Positions 15,026 to 29,790 of a DNA stretch of 64,000 nt are shown one piece after another. The stretch's first letter is position 1. Each line of letters starts with the position of its first letter. The stretch is from Nemertoderma westbladi (lineage: Eukaryota; Xenacoelomorpha; Nemertodermatida; Nemertodermatidae), in the NCBI GenBank assembly GCA_032718475.1, contig JAUCBJ010007443.1, positions 1-64,000 of the forward strand. The letters run 5' to 3'. The notes under the pieces are model-generated. The model was not told the DNA's origin. It searched no databases and saw only the letters and a list, made by a program, of their open reading frames with translations. Made by a program: the position numbers and the translations under genes.

Positions 15026-16776
15026 CCCACAGTACAGTTGGTTGTACACGTACAGGAGTTACAGTGTCGGCCGTGTTCCAATCAGTCCCACAGTACAGTT
15101 GGTTGTACACGTACAGGAGTTACAGTGTCGGCCGTGTTCCAATCAGTCCCACAGTACAGTTGGTTGTACACGTACAGGAGTTACAGTGTCGGCCGTGTTC
15201 CAATCAGTCCCACAGTACAGTTGGTTGTACACGTACAGGAGTTACAGTGTCGGCCGTGTTCCAATCAGTCCCACAGTACAGTTGGTTGTACACGTACAGG
15301 AGTTACAGTGTCGGCCGTGTTCCTATCAGTCCCACAGTACAGTTGGTTGTACACGTACAGGAGTTACAGTGTCGGCCATGTTCTAATCAGTCCCACAGTA
15401 GAGTTGGTTGTACACGTACAGGAGTTACAGTGTCGGCCATGTTCTAATCAGTCCCACAGTACAGTTGGTTGTACACGTACAGGAGTTACAGTGTCGACCG
15501 TGTTCCAATCAGTCCCACAGTACAGTTGGTTGTACACGTACAGGAGTTACAGTGTCGGCCATGTTCCAATCAGTCCCACAGTACAGTTGGTTGTACACGT
15601 ACAGGAGTTACAGTGTCGGCCGTGTTCCAATCAGTCCCACAGTACAGTTGGTTGTACACGTACAGGAGTTACAGTGTCGGCCGTGTTCCTATCAGTCCCA
15701 CAGTACAGTTGGTTGTACACGTACAGGAGTTACAGTGTCGACCGTGTTCCAATCAGTCCCACAGTACAGTTGGTTGTACACGTACAGGAGTTACAGTGTC
15801 GGCCGTGTTCCAATCAGTCCCACAGTACAGTTGGTTGTACACGTACAGGAGTTACAGTGTCGGCCGTGTTCCAATCAGTCCCACAGTACAGTTGGTTGTA
15901 CACGTACAGGAGTTACAGTGTCGGCCGTGTTCCTATCAGTCCCACAGTACAGTTGGTTGTACACGTACAGGAGTTACAGTATCGAACATGTTCCTATCAG
16001 TCCCACAGTACAGTTGGTTGTACACGTACAGGAGTTACAGTGTCGACCGTGTTCCTATCAGTCCCACAGTACAGTTGGTTGTACACGTACAGGAGTTACA
16101 GTGTCGGCCGTGTTCCTATCAGTCCCACAGTACAGTTGGTTGTACACGTACAGGAGTTACAGTGTCGAACATGTTCCAATCAGTCCCACAGTACAGTTGG
16201 TTGTACACGTACAGGAGTTACAGTGTCGACCGTGTTCCTATCAGTCCCACAGTACAGTTGGTTGTACACGTACAGGAGTTACAGTGTCGAACATGTTCCA
16301 ATCAGTCCCACAGTACAGTTGGTTGTACACGTACAGGAGTTACAGTGTCGGCCGTGTTCCTATCAGTCCCACAGTACAGTTGGTTGTACACGTACAGGAG
16401 TTACAGTGTCGAACATGTTCCAATCAGTCCCACAGTACAGTTGGTTGTACACGTACAGGAGTTACAGTGTCGGCCGTGTTCCTATCCGTCCCACAGTACA
16501 GTTGGTTGTACACGTACAGGAGTTACAGTGTCGGCCGTGTTCCTATCCGTCCCACAGTACAGTTGGTTGTACACGTACAGGAGTTACAGTGTCGAACATG
16601 TTCCAATCAGTCCCACAGTACAGTTGGTTGTACACGTACAGGAGTTACAGTGTCGGCCGTGTTCCTATCCGTCCCACAGTACAGTTGGTTGTACACGTAC
16701 AGGAGTTACAGTGTCGAACATGTTCCAATCAGTCCCACAGTACAGTTGGTTGTACACGTACAGGAGTTACAGTGTC
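15026..16776. repeat. Higher-order satellite block A, copy 2
   Basis: This copy lies 2,196 bp downstream of copy 1 with the same ordered variants: CAGTAGAG at 15399 and the first CCGTCCC at 16486. After it, the sequence to about 17.4 kb follows the order seen at 8.6-9.2 kb instead (offset 8,175, which is 134 x 61 plus 1). It is therefore a mosaic of two duplications. Confidence 0.8.
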
Positions 16777-19700
16777 GGCCATGTTCCAATCAGTCCCACA
16801 GTACAGTTGGTTGTACACGTACAGGAGTTACAGTGTCGGCCATGTTCCAATCAGTCCCACAGTACAGTTGGTTGTACACGTACAGGAGTTACAGTATCGA
16901 ACATGTTCCTATCAGTCCCACAGTACAGTTGGTTGTACACGTACAGGAGTTACAGTGTCGACCGTGTTCCTATCAGTCCCACAGTACAGTTGGTTGTACA
17001 CGTACAGGAGTTACAGTGTCGGCCGTGTTCCAATCAGTCCCACAGTACAGTTGGTTGTACACGTACAGGAGTTACAGTGTCGGCCGTGTTCCAATCAGTC
17101 CCACAGTACAGTTGGTTGTACACGTACAGGAGTTACAGTGTCGAACATGTTCCTATCAGTCCCACAGTACAGTTGGTTGTACACGTACAGGAGTTACAGT
17201 GTCGGCCGTGTTCCAATCAGTCCCACAGTACAGTTGGTTGTACACGTACAGGAGTTACAGTGTCGGCCGTGTTCCAATCAGTCCCACAGTACAGTTGGTT
17301 GTACACGTACAGGAGTTACAGTGTCGGCCGTGTTCCTATCAGTCCCACAGTACAGTTGGTTGTACACGTACAGGAGTTACAGTGTCGGCCGTGTTCCTAT
17401 CAGTCCCACAGTACAGTTGGTTGTACACGTACAGGAGTTACAGTGTCGAACATGTTCCTATCAGTCCCACAGTACAGTTGGTTGTACACGTACAGGAGTT
17501 ACAGTGTCGACCGTGTTCCTATCAGTCCCACAGTACAGTTGGTTGTACACGTACAGGAGTTACAGTGTCGGCCGTGTTCCAATCAGTCCCACAGTACAGT
17601 TGGTTGTACACGTACAGGAGTTACAGTGTCGGCCGTGTTCCAATCAGTCCCACAGTACAGTTGGTTGTACACGTACAGGAGTTACAGTGTCGGCCGTGTT
17701 CCTATCAGTCCCACAGTACAGTTGGTTGTACACGTACAGGAGTTACAGTGTCGGCAGTGTTCCAATCAGTCCCACAGTACAGTTGGTTGTACACGTACAG
17801 GAGTTACAGTGTCGGCCGTGTTCCTATCAGTCCCACAGTACAGTTGGTTGTACACGTACAGGAGTTACAGTGTCGGCCGTGTTCCAATCAGTCCCACAGT
17901 ACAGTTGGTTGTACACGTACAGGAGTTACAGTGTCGGCCGTGTTCCAATCAGTCCCACAGTACAGTTGGTTGTACACGTACAGGAGTTACAGTGTCGGCC
18001 GTGTTCCTATCAGTCCCACAGTACAGTTGGTTGTACACGTACAGGAGTTACAGTGTCGGCCGTGTTCCAATCAGTCCCACAGTACAGTTGGTTGTACACG
18101 TACAGGAGTTACAGTGTCGACCGTGTTCCTATCAGTCCCACAGTACAGTTGGTTGTACACGTACAGGAGTTACAGTGTCGGCCATGTTCCAATCAGTCCC
18201 ACAGTACAGTTGGTTGTACACGTACAGGAGTTACAGTGTCGACCGTGTTCCTATCAGTCCCACAGTACAGTTGGTTGTACACGTACAGGAGTTACAGTGT
18301 CGGCCATGTTCCAATCAGTCCCACAGTACAGTTGGTTGTACACGTACAGGAGTTACAGTGTCGGCCGTGTTCCAATCAGTCCCACAGTACAGTTGGTTGT
18401 ACACGTACAGGAGTTACAGTGTCGGCCGTGTTCCAATCAGTCCCACAGTACAGTTGGTTGTACACGTACAGGAGTTACAGTGTCGGCCGTGTTCCAATCA
18501 GTCCCACAGTACAGTTGGTTGTACACGTACAGGAGTTACAGTGTCGGCCGTGTTCCAATCAGTCCCACAGTACAGTTGGTTGTACACGTACAGGAGTTAC
18601 AGTGTCGGCCGTGTTCCTATCAGTCCCACAGTACAGTTGGTTGTACACGTACAGGAGTTACAGTGTCGACCGTGTTCCTATCAGTCCCACAGTACAGTTG
18701 GTTGTACACGTACAGGAGTTACAGTGTCGGCCATGTTCCAATCAGTCCCACAGTACAGTTGGTTGTACACGTACAGGAGTTACAGTGTCGACCGTGTTCC
18801 TATCAGTCCCACAGTACAGTTGGTTGTACACGTACAGGAGTTACAGTGTCGGCCGTGTTCCTATCAGTCCCACAGTACAGTTGGTTGTACACGTACAGGA
18901 GTTACAGTGTCGGCCGTGTTCCTATCAGTCCCACAGTACAGTTGGTTGTACACGTACAGGAGTTACAGTGTCGGCAGTGTTCCTATCAGTCCCACAGTAC
19001 AGTTGGTTGTACACGTACAGGAGTTACAGTGTCGACCGTGTTCCTATCAGTCCCACAGTACAGTTGGTTGTACACGTACAGGAGTTACAGTATCGGCCGT
19101 GTTCCAATCAGTCCCACAGTACAGTTGGTTGTACACGTACAGGAGTTACAGTGTCGGCCGTGTTCCTATCAGTCCCACAGTACAGTTGGTTGTACACGTA
19201 CAGGAGTTACAGTATCGAACATGTTCCTATCAGTCCCACAGTACAGTTGGTTGTACACGTACAGGAGTTACAGTATCGAACATGTTCCTATCAGTCCCAC
19301 AGTACAGTTGGTTGTACACGTACAGGAGTTACAGTGTCGACCGTGTTCCTATCAGTCCCACAGTACAGTTGGTTGTACACGTACAGGAGTTACAGTGTCG
19401 AACATGTTCCAATCAGTCCCACAGTACAGTTGGTTGTACACGTACAGGAGTTACAGTGTCGGCCATGTTCCTATCAGTCCCACAGTACAGTTGGTTGTAC
19501 ACGTACAGGAGTTACAGTGTCGGCCGTGTTCCAATCAGTCCCACAGTACAGTTGGTTGTACACGTACAGGAGTTACAGTGTCGGCCGTGTTCCTATCAGT
19601 CCCACAGTACAGTTGGTTGTACACGTACAGGAGTTACAGTGTCGGCCGTGTTCCAATCAGTCCCACAGTACAGTTGGTTGTACACGTACAGGAGTTACAG

Positions 19701-22700
19701 TGTCGGCCGTGTTCCAATCAGTCCCACAGTACAGTTGGTTGTACACGTACAGGAGTTACAGTGTCGGCAGTGTTCCAATCAGTCCCACAGTACAGTTGGT
19801 TGTACACGTACAGGAGTTACAGTGTCGGCCGTGTTCCAATCAGTCCCACAGTACAGTTGGTTGTACACGTACAGGAGTTACAGTGTCGACCGTGTTCCTA
19901 TCAGTCCCACAGTACAGTTGGTTGTACACGTACAGGAGTTACAGTGTCGGCCGTGTTCCAATCAGTCCCACAGTACAGTTGGTTGTACACGTACAGGAGT
20001 TACAGTGTCGGCCGTGTTCCAATCAGTCCCACAGTACAGTTGGTTGTACACGTACAGGAGTTACAGTGTCGGCCGTGTTCCTATCAGTCCCACAGTACAG
20101 TTGGTTGTACACGTACAGGAGTTACAGTGTCGACCGTGTTCCTATCAGTCCCACAGTACAGTTGGTTGTACACGTACAGGAGTTACAGTGTCGACCGTGT
20201 TCCTATCAGTCCCACAGTACAGTTGGTTGTACACGTACAGGAGTTACAGTGTCGAACATGTTCCTATCAGTCCCACAGTACAGTTGGTTGTACACGTACA
20301 GGAGTTACAGTGTCGGCCGTGTTCCTATCAGTCCCACAGTACAGTTGGTTGTACACGTACAGGAGTTACAGTGTCGGCCGTGTTCCAATCAGTCCCACAG
20401 TACAGTTGGTTGTACACGTACAGGAGTTACAGTGTCGGCCGTGTTCCTATCAGTCCCACAGTACAGTTGGTTGTACACGTACAGGAGTTACAGTGTCGGC
20501 CGTGTTCCTATCAGTCCCACAGTACAGTTGGTTGTACACGTACAGGAGTTACAGTGTCGGCCGTGTTCCTATCAGTCCCACAGTACAGTTGGTTGTACAC
20601 GTACAGGAGTTACAGTGTCGGCAGTGTTCCAATCAGTCCCACAGTACAGTTGGTTGTACACGTACAGGAGTTACAGTGTCGGCCGTGTTCCAATCAGTCC
20701 CACAGTACAGTTGGTTGTACACGTACAGGAGTTACAGTGTCGAACATGTTCCTATCAGTCCCACAGTACAGTTGGTTGTACACGTACAGGAGTTACAGTG
20801 TCGGCCGTGTTCCAATCAGTCCCACAGTACAGTTGGTTGTACACGTACAGGAGTTACAGTGTCGGCCGTGTTCCTATCAGTCCCACAGTACAGTTGGTTG
20901 TACACGTACAGGAGTTACAGTGTCGGCCGTGTTCCTATCAGTCCCACAGTACAGTTGGTTGTACACGTACAGGAGTTACAGTGTCGACCGTGTTCCTATC
21001 AGTCCCACAGTACAGTTGGTTGTACACGTACAGGAGTTACAGTGTCGGCCGTGTTCCAATCAGTCCCACAGTACAGTTGGTTGTACACGTACAGGAGTTA
21101 CAGTGTCGGCCGTGTTCCAATCAGTCCCACAGTACAGTTGGTTGTACACGTACAGGAGTTACAGTGTCGGCAGTGTTCCTATCAGTCCCACAGTACAGTT
21201 GGTTGTACACGTACAGGAGTTACAGTGTCGGCCGTGTTCCAATCAGTCCCACAGTACAGTTGGTTGTACACGTACAGGAGTTACAGTGTCGACCGTGTTC
21301 CTATCAGTCCCACAGTACAGTTGGTTGTACACGTACAGGAGTTACAGTGTCGGCCGTGTTCCAATCAGTCCCACAGTACAGTTGGTTGTACACGTACAGG
21401 AGTTACAGTGTCGGCCGTGTTCCAATCAGTCCCACAGTACAGTTGGTTGTACACGTACAGGAGTTACAGTGTCGGCCGTGTTCCAATCAGTCCCACAGTA
21501 CAGTTGGTTGTACACGTACAGGAGTTACAGTGTCGGCCGTGTTCCTATCAGTCCCACAGTACAGTTGGTTGTACACGTACAGGAGTTACAGTGTCGGCCG
21601 TGTTCCTATCAGTCCCACAGTACAGTTGGTTGTACACGTACAGGAGTTACAGTGTCGGCCGTGTTCCTATCAGTCCCACAGTACAGTTGGTTGTACACGT
21701 ACAGGAGTTACAGTGTCGGCCGTGTTCCAATCAGTCCCACAGTACAGTTGGTTGTACACGTACAGGAGTTACAGTGTCGGCCGTGTTCCTATCAGTCCCA
21801 CAGTACAGTTGGTTGTACACGTACAGGAGTTACAGTGTCGGCCGTGTTCCAATCAGTCCCACAGTACAGTTGGTTGTACACGTACAGGAGTTACAGTGTC
21901 GACCGTGTTCCTATCAGTCCCACAGTACAGTTGGTTGTACACGTACAGGAGTTACAGTGTCGGCCGTGTTCCAATCAGTCCCACAGTACAGTTGGTTGTA
22001 CACGTACAGGAGTTACAGTGTCGGCCATGTTCCTATCAGTCCCACAGTACAGTTGGTTGTACACGTACAGGAGTTACAGTGTCGGCCGTGTTCCAATCAG
22101 TCCCACAGTACAGTTGGTTGTACACGTACAGGAGTTACAGTGTCGGCCGTGTTCCAATCAGTCCCACAGTACAGTTGGTTGTACACGTACAGGAGTTACA
22201 GTGTCGGCCGTGTTCCTATCAGTCCCACAGTACAGTTGGTTGTACACGTACAGGAGTTACAGTGTCGGCCGTGTTCCAATCAGTCCCACAGTACAGTTGG
22301 TTGTACACGTACAGGAGTTACAGTGTCGGCCGTGTTCCTATCAGTCCCACAGTACAGTTGGTTGTACACGTACAGGAGTTACAGTGTCGGCCGTGTTCCA
22401 ATCAGTCCCACAGTACAGTTGGTTGTACACGTACAGGAGTTACAGTGTCGGCCGTGTTCCAATCAGTCCCACAGTACAGTTGGTTGTACACGTACAGGAG
22501 TTACAGTATCGAACATGTTCCTATCAGTCCCACAGTACAGTTGGTTGTACACGTACAGGAGTTACAGTGTCGGCCGTGTTCCAATCAGTCCCACAGTACA
22601 GTTGGTTGTACACGTACAGGAGTTACAGTGTCGGACATGTTCCAATCAGTCCCACAGTACAGTTGGTTGTACACGTACAGGAGTTACAGTGTCGGCCGTG

Positions 22701-25700
22701 TTCCAATCAGTCCCACAGTACAGTTGGTTGTACACGTACAGGAGTTACAGTGTCGACCATGTTCCTATCAGTCCCACAGTACAGTTGGTTGTACACGTAC
22801 AGGAGTTACAGTGTCGACCATGTTCCTATCAGTCCCACAGTACAGTTGGTTGTACACGTACAGGAGTTACAGTGTCGGCCGTGTTCCTATCAGTCCCACA
22901 GTACAGTTGGTTGTACACGTACAGGAGTTACAGTGTCGACCGTGTTCCAATCAGTCCCACAGTACAGTTGGTTGTACACGTACAGGAGTTACAGTGTCGG
23001 CAGTGTTCCAATCAGTCCCACAGTACAGTTGGTTGTACACGTACAGGAGTTACAGTGTCGACAGTGTTCCTATCAGTCCCACAGTACAGTTGGTTGTACA
23101 CGTACAGGAGTTACAGTGTCGGCCGTGTTCCAATCAGTCCCACAGTACAGTTGGTTGTACACGTACAGGAGTTACAGTGTCGGCCGTGTTCCAATCAGTC
23201 CCACAGTACAGTTGGTTGTACACGTACAGGAGTTACAGTGTCGGCCGTGTTCCAATCAGTCCCACAGTACAGTTGGTTGTACACGTACAGGAGTTACAGT
23301 GTCGGCCGTGTTCCAATCAGTCCCACAGTACAGTTGGTTGTACACGTACAGGAGTTACAGTGTCGGCCGTGTTCCAATCAGTCCCACAGTACAGTTGGTT
23401 GTACACGTACAGGAGTTACAGTGTCGGCCGTGTTCCAATCAGTCCCACAGTACAGTTGGTTGTACACGTACAGGAGTTACAGTGTCGGCCGTGTTCCTAT
23501 CAGTCCCACAGTACAGTTGGTTGTACACGTACAGGAGTTACAGTGTCGGCCGTGTTCCAATCAGTCCCACAGTACAGTTGGTTGTACACGTACAGGAGTT
23601 ACAGTGTCGGCCGTGTTCCTATCAGTCCCACAGTACAGTTGGTTGTACACGTACAGGAGTTACAGTGTCGACCATGTTCCTATCAGTCCCACAGTACAGT
23701 TGGTTGTACACGTACAGGAGTTACAGTGTCGGCCGTGTTCCAATCAGTCCCACAGTACAGTTGGTTGTACACGTACAGGAGTTACAGTGTCGACCGTGTT
23801 CCTATCAGTCCCACAGTACAGTTGGTTGTACACGTACAGGAGTTACAGTGTCGGCCGTGTTCCTATCAGTCCCACAGTACAGTTGGTTGTACACGTACAG
23901 GAGTTACAGTGTCGACCATGTTCCTATCAGTCCCACAGTACAGTTGGTTGTACACGTACAGGAGTTACAGTATCGAACATGTTCCTATCAGTCCCACAGT
24001 ACAGTTGGTTGTACACGTACAGGAGTTACAGTGTCGGCCGTGTTCCTATCAGTCCCACAGTACAGTTGGTTGTACACGTACAGGAGTTACAGTGTCGGCC
24101 GTGTTCCTATCAGTCCCACAGTACAGTTGGTTGTACACGTACAGGAGTTACAGTGTCGGCAGTGTTCCAATCAGTCCCACAGTACAGTTGGTTGTACACG
24201 TACAGGAGTTACAGTGTCGGCCGTGTTCCTATCAGTCCCACAGTACAGTTGGTTGTACACGTACAGGAGTTACAGTGTCGGCCATGTTCCTATCAGTCCC
24301 ACAGTACAGTTGGTTGTACACGTACAGGAGTTACAGTGTCGGCCGTGTTCCAATCAGTCCCACAGTACAGTTGGTTGTACACGTACAGGAGTTACAGTGT
24401 CGGCCGTGTTCCAATCAGTCCCACAGTACAGTTGGTTGTACACGTACAGGAGTTACAGTGTCGGCCGTGTTCCTATCAGTCCCACAGTACAGTTGGTTGT
24501 ACACGTACAGGAGTTACAGTGTCGGCCGTGTTCCTATCAGTCCCACAGTACAGTTGGTTGTACACGTACAGGAGTTACAGTGTCGGCCGTGTTCCTATCA
24601 GTCCCACAGTACAGTTGGTTGTACACGTACAGGAGTTACAGTGTCGGCCGTGTTCCTATCAGTCCCACAGTACAGTTGGTTGTACACGTACAGGAGTTAC
24701 AGTGTCGGCCGTGTTCCAATCAGTCCCACAGTACAGTTGGTTGTACACGTACAGGAGTTACAGTGTCGGCCGTGTTCCTATCAGTCCCACAGTACAGTTG
24801 GTTGTACACGTACAGGAGTTACAGTGTCGGCCGTGTTCCAATCAGTCCCACAGTACAGTTGGTTGTACACGTACAGGAGTTACAGTGTCGGCCGTGTTCC
24901 TATCAGTCCCACAGTACAGTTGGTTGTACACGTACAGGAGTTACAGTGTCGGCCATGTTCCAATCAGTCCCACAGTACAGTTGGTTGTACACGTACAGGA
25001 GTTACAGTATCGAACATGTTCCTATCAGTCCCACAGTACAGTTGGTTGTACACGTACAGGAGTTACAGTGTCGGCCGTGTTCCAATCAGTCCCACAGTAC
25101 AGTTGGTTGTACACGTACAGGAGTTACAGTGCCGGCCGTGTTCCTATCAGTCCCACAGTACAGTTGGTTGTACACGTACAGGAGTTACAGTGTCGGCCGT
25201 GTTCCAATCAGTCCCACAGTACAGTTGGTTGTACACGTACAGGAGTTACAGTATCGAACATGTTCCTATCAGTCCCACAGTACAGTTGGTTGTACACGTA
25301 CAGGAGTTACAGTGTCGGCCGTGTTCCAATCAGTCCCACAGTACAGTTGGTTGTACACGTGTACAGGAGTTACAGTATCGAACATGTTCCTATCAGTCCC
25401 ACAGTACAGTTGGTTGTACACGTACAGGAGTTACAGTGTCGGCCGTGTTCCAATCAGTCCCACAGTACAGTTGGTTGTACACGTACAGGAGTTACAGTGT
25501 CGGCCGTGTTCCTATCAGTCCCACAGTACAGTTGGTTGTACACGTACAGGAGTTACAGTGTCGGCCGTGTTCCAATCAGTCCCACAGTACAGTTGGTTGT
25601 ACACGTACAGGAGTTACAGTGTCGGCCGTGTTCCAATCAGTCCCACAGTACAGTTGGTTGTACACGTACAGGAGTTACAGTGTCGGCCATGTTCCTATCA

Positions 25701-26298
25701 GTCCCACAGTACAGTTGGTTGTACACGTACAGGAGTTACAGTGTCGGCCGTGTTCCTATCAGTCCCACAGTACAGTTGGTTGTACACGTGTACAGGAGTT
25801 ACAGTGTCGGCAGTGTTCCAATCAGTCCCACAGTACAGTTGGTTGTACACGTGTACAGGAGTTACAGTGTCGGACATGTTCCTATCAGTCCCACAGTACA
25901 GTTGGTTGTACACGTACAGGAGTTACAGTGTCGGACATGTTCCTATCCGTCCCACAGTACAGTTGGTTGTACACGTACAGGAGTTACAGTGTCGGCCGTG
26001 TTCCTATCAGTCCCACAGTACAGTTGGTTGTACACGTACAGGAGTTACAGTGTCGGCCGTGTTCCTATCAGTCCCACAGTACAGTTGGTTGTACACGTAC
26101 AGGAGTTACAGTGTCGGCCGTGTTCCTATCAGTCCCACAGTACAGTTGGTTGTACACGTACAGGAGTTACAGTGTCGGCCGTGTTCCTATCAGTCCCACA
26201 GTACAGTTGGTTGTACACGTACAGGAGTTACAGTGTCGGCAGTGTTCCAATCAGTCCCACAGTACAGTTGGTTGTACACGTACAGGAGTTACAGTGTC

Positions 26299-29200
26299 GG
26301 AGTCCCACAGTACAGTTGGTTGTACACGTACAGGAGTTACAGTGTCGGCCGTGTTCCAATCAGTCCCACAGTACAGTTGGTTGTACACGTACAGGAGTTA
26401 CAGTGTCGGCCGTGTTCCTATCAGTCCCACAGTACAGTTGGTTGTACACGTACAGGAGTTACAGTGTCGGCCGTGTTCCTATCAGTCCCACAGTACAGTT
26501 GGTTGTACACGTACAGGAGTTACAGTGTCGGCAGTGTTCCAATCAGTCCCACAGTACAGTTGGTTGTACACGTACAGGAGTTACAGTGTCGGAGTCCCAC
26601 AGTACAGTTGGTTGTACACGTACAGGAGTTACAGTGTCGGCCGTGTTCCAATCAGTCCCACAGTACAGTTGGTTGTACACGTACAGGAGTTACAGTATCG
26701 AACATGTTCCAATCAGTCCCACAGTACAGTTGGTTGTACACGTACAGGAGTTACAGTGTCGACCGTGTTCCAATCAGTCCCACAGTACAGTTGGTTGTAC
26801 ACGTACAGGAGTTACAGTGTCGGCAGTGTTCCTATCAGTCCCACAGTACAGTTGGTTGTACACGTACAGGAGTTACAGTGTCGGCCGTGTTCCAATCAGT
26901 CCCACAGTACAGTTGGTTGTACACGTACAGGAGTTACAGTGTCGGCCGTGTTCCAATCAGTCCCACAGTACAGTTGGTTGTACACGTACAGGAGTTACAG
27001 TGTCGGCCGTGTTCCAATCAGTCCCACAGTACAGTTGGTTGTACACGTGTACAGGAGTTACAGTATCGGCAGTGTTCCAATCAGTCCCACAGTACAGTTG
27101 GTTGTACACGTACAGGAGTTACAGTGTCGGCCGTGTTCCAATCAGTCCCACAGTACAGTTGGTTGTACACGTACAGGAGTTACAGTGTCGGCCGTGTTCC
27201 AATCAGTCCCACAGTACAGTTGGTTGTACACGTACAGGAGTTACAGTGTCGGCCGTGTTCCAATCAGTCCCACAGTACAGTTGGTTGTACACGTGTACAG
27301 GAGTTACAGTATCGGCAGTGTTCCAATCAGTCCCACAGTACAGTTGGTTGTACACGTGTACAGGAGTTACAGTGTCGGACATGTTCCTATCAGTCCCACA
27401 GTACAGTTGGTTGTACACGTACAGGAGTTACAGTGTCGGACATGTTCCTATCCGTCCCACAGTACAGTTGGTTGTACACGTACAGGAGTTACAGTGTCGG
27501 CCGTGTTCCTATCAGTCCCACAGTACAGTTGGTTGTACACGTACAGGAGTTACAGTGCCGGCCGTGTTCCTATCAGTCCCACAGTACAGTTGGTTGTACA
27601 CGTACAGGAGTTACAGTGTCGGCAGTGTTCCAATCAGTCCCACAGTACAGTTGGTTGTACACGTACAGGAGTTACAGTGTCGGAGTCCCACAGTACAGTT
27701 GGTTGTACACGTACAGGAGTTACAGTGTCGGCCGTGTTCCTATCAGTCCCACAGTACAGTTGGTTGTACACGTACAGGAGTTACAGTGCCGGCCGTGTTC
27801 CAATCAGTCCCACAGTACAGTTGGTTGTACACGTACAGGAGTTACAGTGTCGGCCGTGTTCCCATCAGTCCCACAGTACAGTTGGTTGTACACGTACAGG
27901 AGTTACAGTGTCGGCCGTGTTCCAATCAGTCCCACAGTACAGTTGGTTGTACACGTACAGGAGTTACAGTGTCGGCCGTGTTCCCATCAGTCCCACAGTA
28001 CAGTTGGTTGTACACGTACAGGAGTTACAGTGTCGGCCGTGTTCCAATCAGTCCCACAGTACAGTTGGTTGTACACGTACAGGAGTTACAGTGTCGGCCG
28101 TGTTCCAATCAGTCCCACAGTACAGTTGGTTGTACACGTACAGGAGTTACAGTGTCGGCCATGTTCCTATCAGTCCCACAGTACAGTTGGTTGTACACGT
28201 ACAGGAGTTACAGTGTCGGCCGTGTTCCAATCAGTCCCACAGTACAGTTGGTTGTACACGTACAGGAGTTACAGTGTCGGCCGTGTTCCTATCAGTCCCA
28301 CAGTACAGTTGGTTGTACACGTACAGGAGTTACAGTGTCGGCCATGTTCCTATCAGTCCCACAGTACAGTTGGTTGTACACGTACAGGAGTTACAGTGCC
28401 GGCCGTGTTCCAATCAGTCCCACAGTACAGTTGGTTGTACACGTACAGGAGTTACAGTGTCGGCCATGTTCCTATCAGTCCCACAGTACAGTTGGTTGTA
28501 CACGTACAGGAGTTACAGTGTCGGCCATGTTCCTATCAGTCCCACAGTACAGTTGGTTGTACACGTACAGGAGTTACAGTGTCGGCCGTGTTCCTATCCG
28601 TCCCACAGTACAGTTGGTTGTACACGTACAGGAGTTACAGTGTCGGCCGTGTTCCAATCAGTCCCACAGTACAGTTGGTTGTACACGTACAGGAGTTACA
28701 GTGTCGGCCGTGTTCCTATCAGTCCCACAGTACAGTTGGTTGTACACGTACAGGAGTTACAGTGTCGGCCATGTTCCTATCAGTCCCACAGTACAGTTGG
28801 TTGTACACGTACAGGAGTTACAGTGCCGGCCGTGTTCCAATCAGTCCCACAGTACAGTTGGTTGTACACGTACAGGAGTTACAGTGTCGGCCATGTTCCT
28901 ATCAGTCCCACAGTACAGTTGGTTGTACACGTACAGGAGTTACAGTGTCGGCCGTGTTCCTATCCGTCCCACAGTACAGTTGGTTGTACACGTACAGGAG
29001 TTACAGTGTCGGCCGTGTTCCAATCAGTCCCACAGTACAGTTGGTTGTACACGTACAGGAGTTACAGTGTCGGCCGTGTTCCAATCAGTCCCACAGTACA
29101 GTTGGTTGTACACGTACAGGAGTTACAGTGCCGGCCGTGTTCCTATCAGTCCCACAGTACAGTTGGTTGTACACGTACAGGAGTTACAGTGTCGGCCGTG

Positions 29201-29790
29201 TTCCAATCAGTCCCACAGTACAGTTGGTTGTACACGTACAGGAGTTACAGTATCGGCCGTGTTCCTATCAGTCCCACAGTACAGTTGGTTGTACACGTAC
29301 AGGAGTTACAGTGTCGGCCATGTTCCTATCAGTCCCACAGTACAGTTGGTTGTACACGTACAGGAGTTACAGTGTCGGACATGTTCCAATCAGTCCCACA
29401 GTACAGTTGGTTGTACACGTACAGGAGTTACAGTATCGGCCGTGTTCCTATCAGTCCCACAGTACAGTTGGTTGTACACGTACAGGAGTTACAGTGTCGG
29501 CCGTGTTCCAATCAGTCCCACAGTACAGTTGGTTGTACACGTACAGGAGTTACAGTGTCGGCCGTGTTCCTATCAGTCCCACAGTACAGTTGGTTGTACA
29601 CGTACAGGAGTTACAGTGTCGGCCGTGTTCCTATCAGTCCCACAGTACAGTTGGTTGTACACGTACAGGAGTTACAGTGTCGGCCGTGTTCCAATCAGTC
29701 CCACAGTACAGTTGGTTGTACACGTACAGGAGTTACAGTGTCGGCCGTGTTCCTATCAGTCCCACAGTACAGTTGGTTGTACACGTACAG
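26299..29790. repeat. Higher-order satellite block B, copy 1 (about 3.5 kb)
   Basis: Irregular units make this block easy to recognise. There are 48-bp units with junctions at about 26299, 26592 and 27682, 63-bp units carrying ACACGTGTAC, and GTGTCGGACATG followed by a CCGTCCC unit near 27437. The same series recurs 7,470 bp downstream, or 7,469 after a 1-bp difference. A few single-base differences, mostly GTGTCGG versus GTGCCGG, separate the copies. Confidence 0.85.

Noticed and set aside
25698-25913. 71-codon minus-strand frames inside the satellite (also 27203, 37408 and 43706)
   Set aside because: They arise where consecutive 63-bp units make the period a multiple of three, so the minus-strand stops are skipped for a few units. 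They have no coding meaning.
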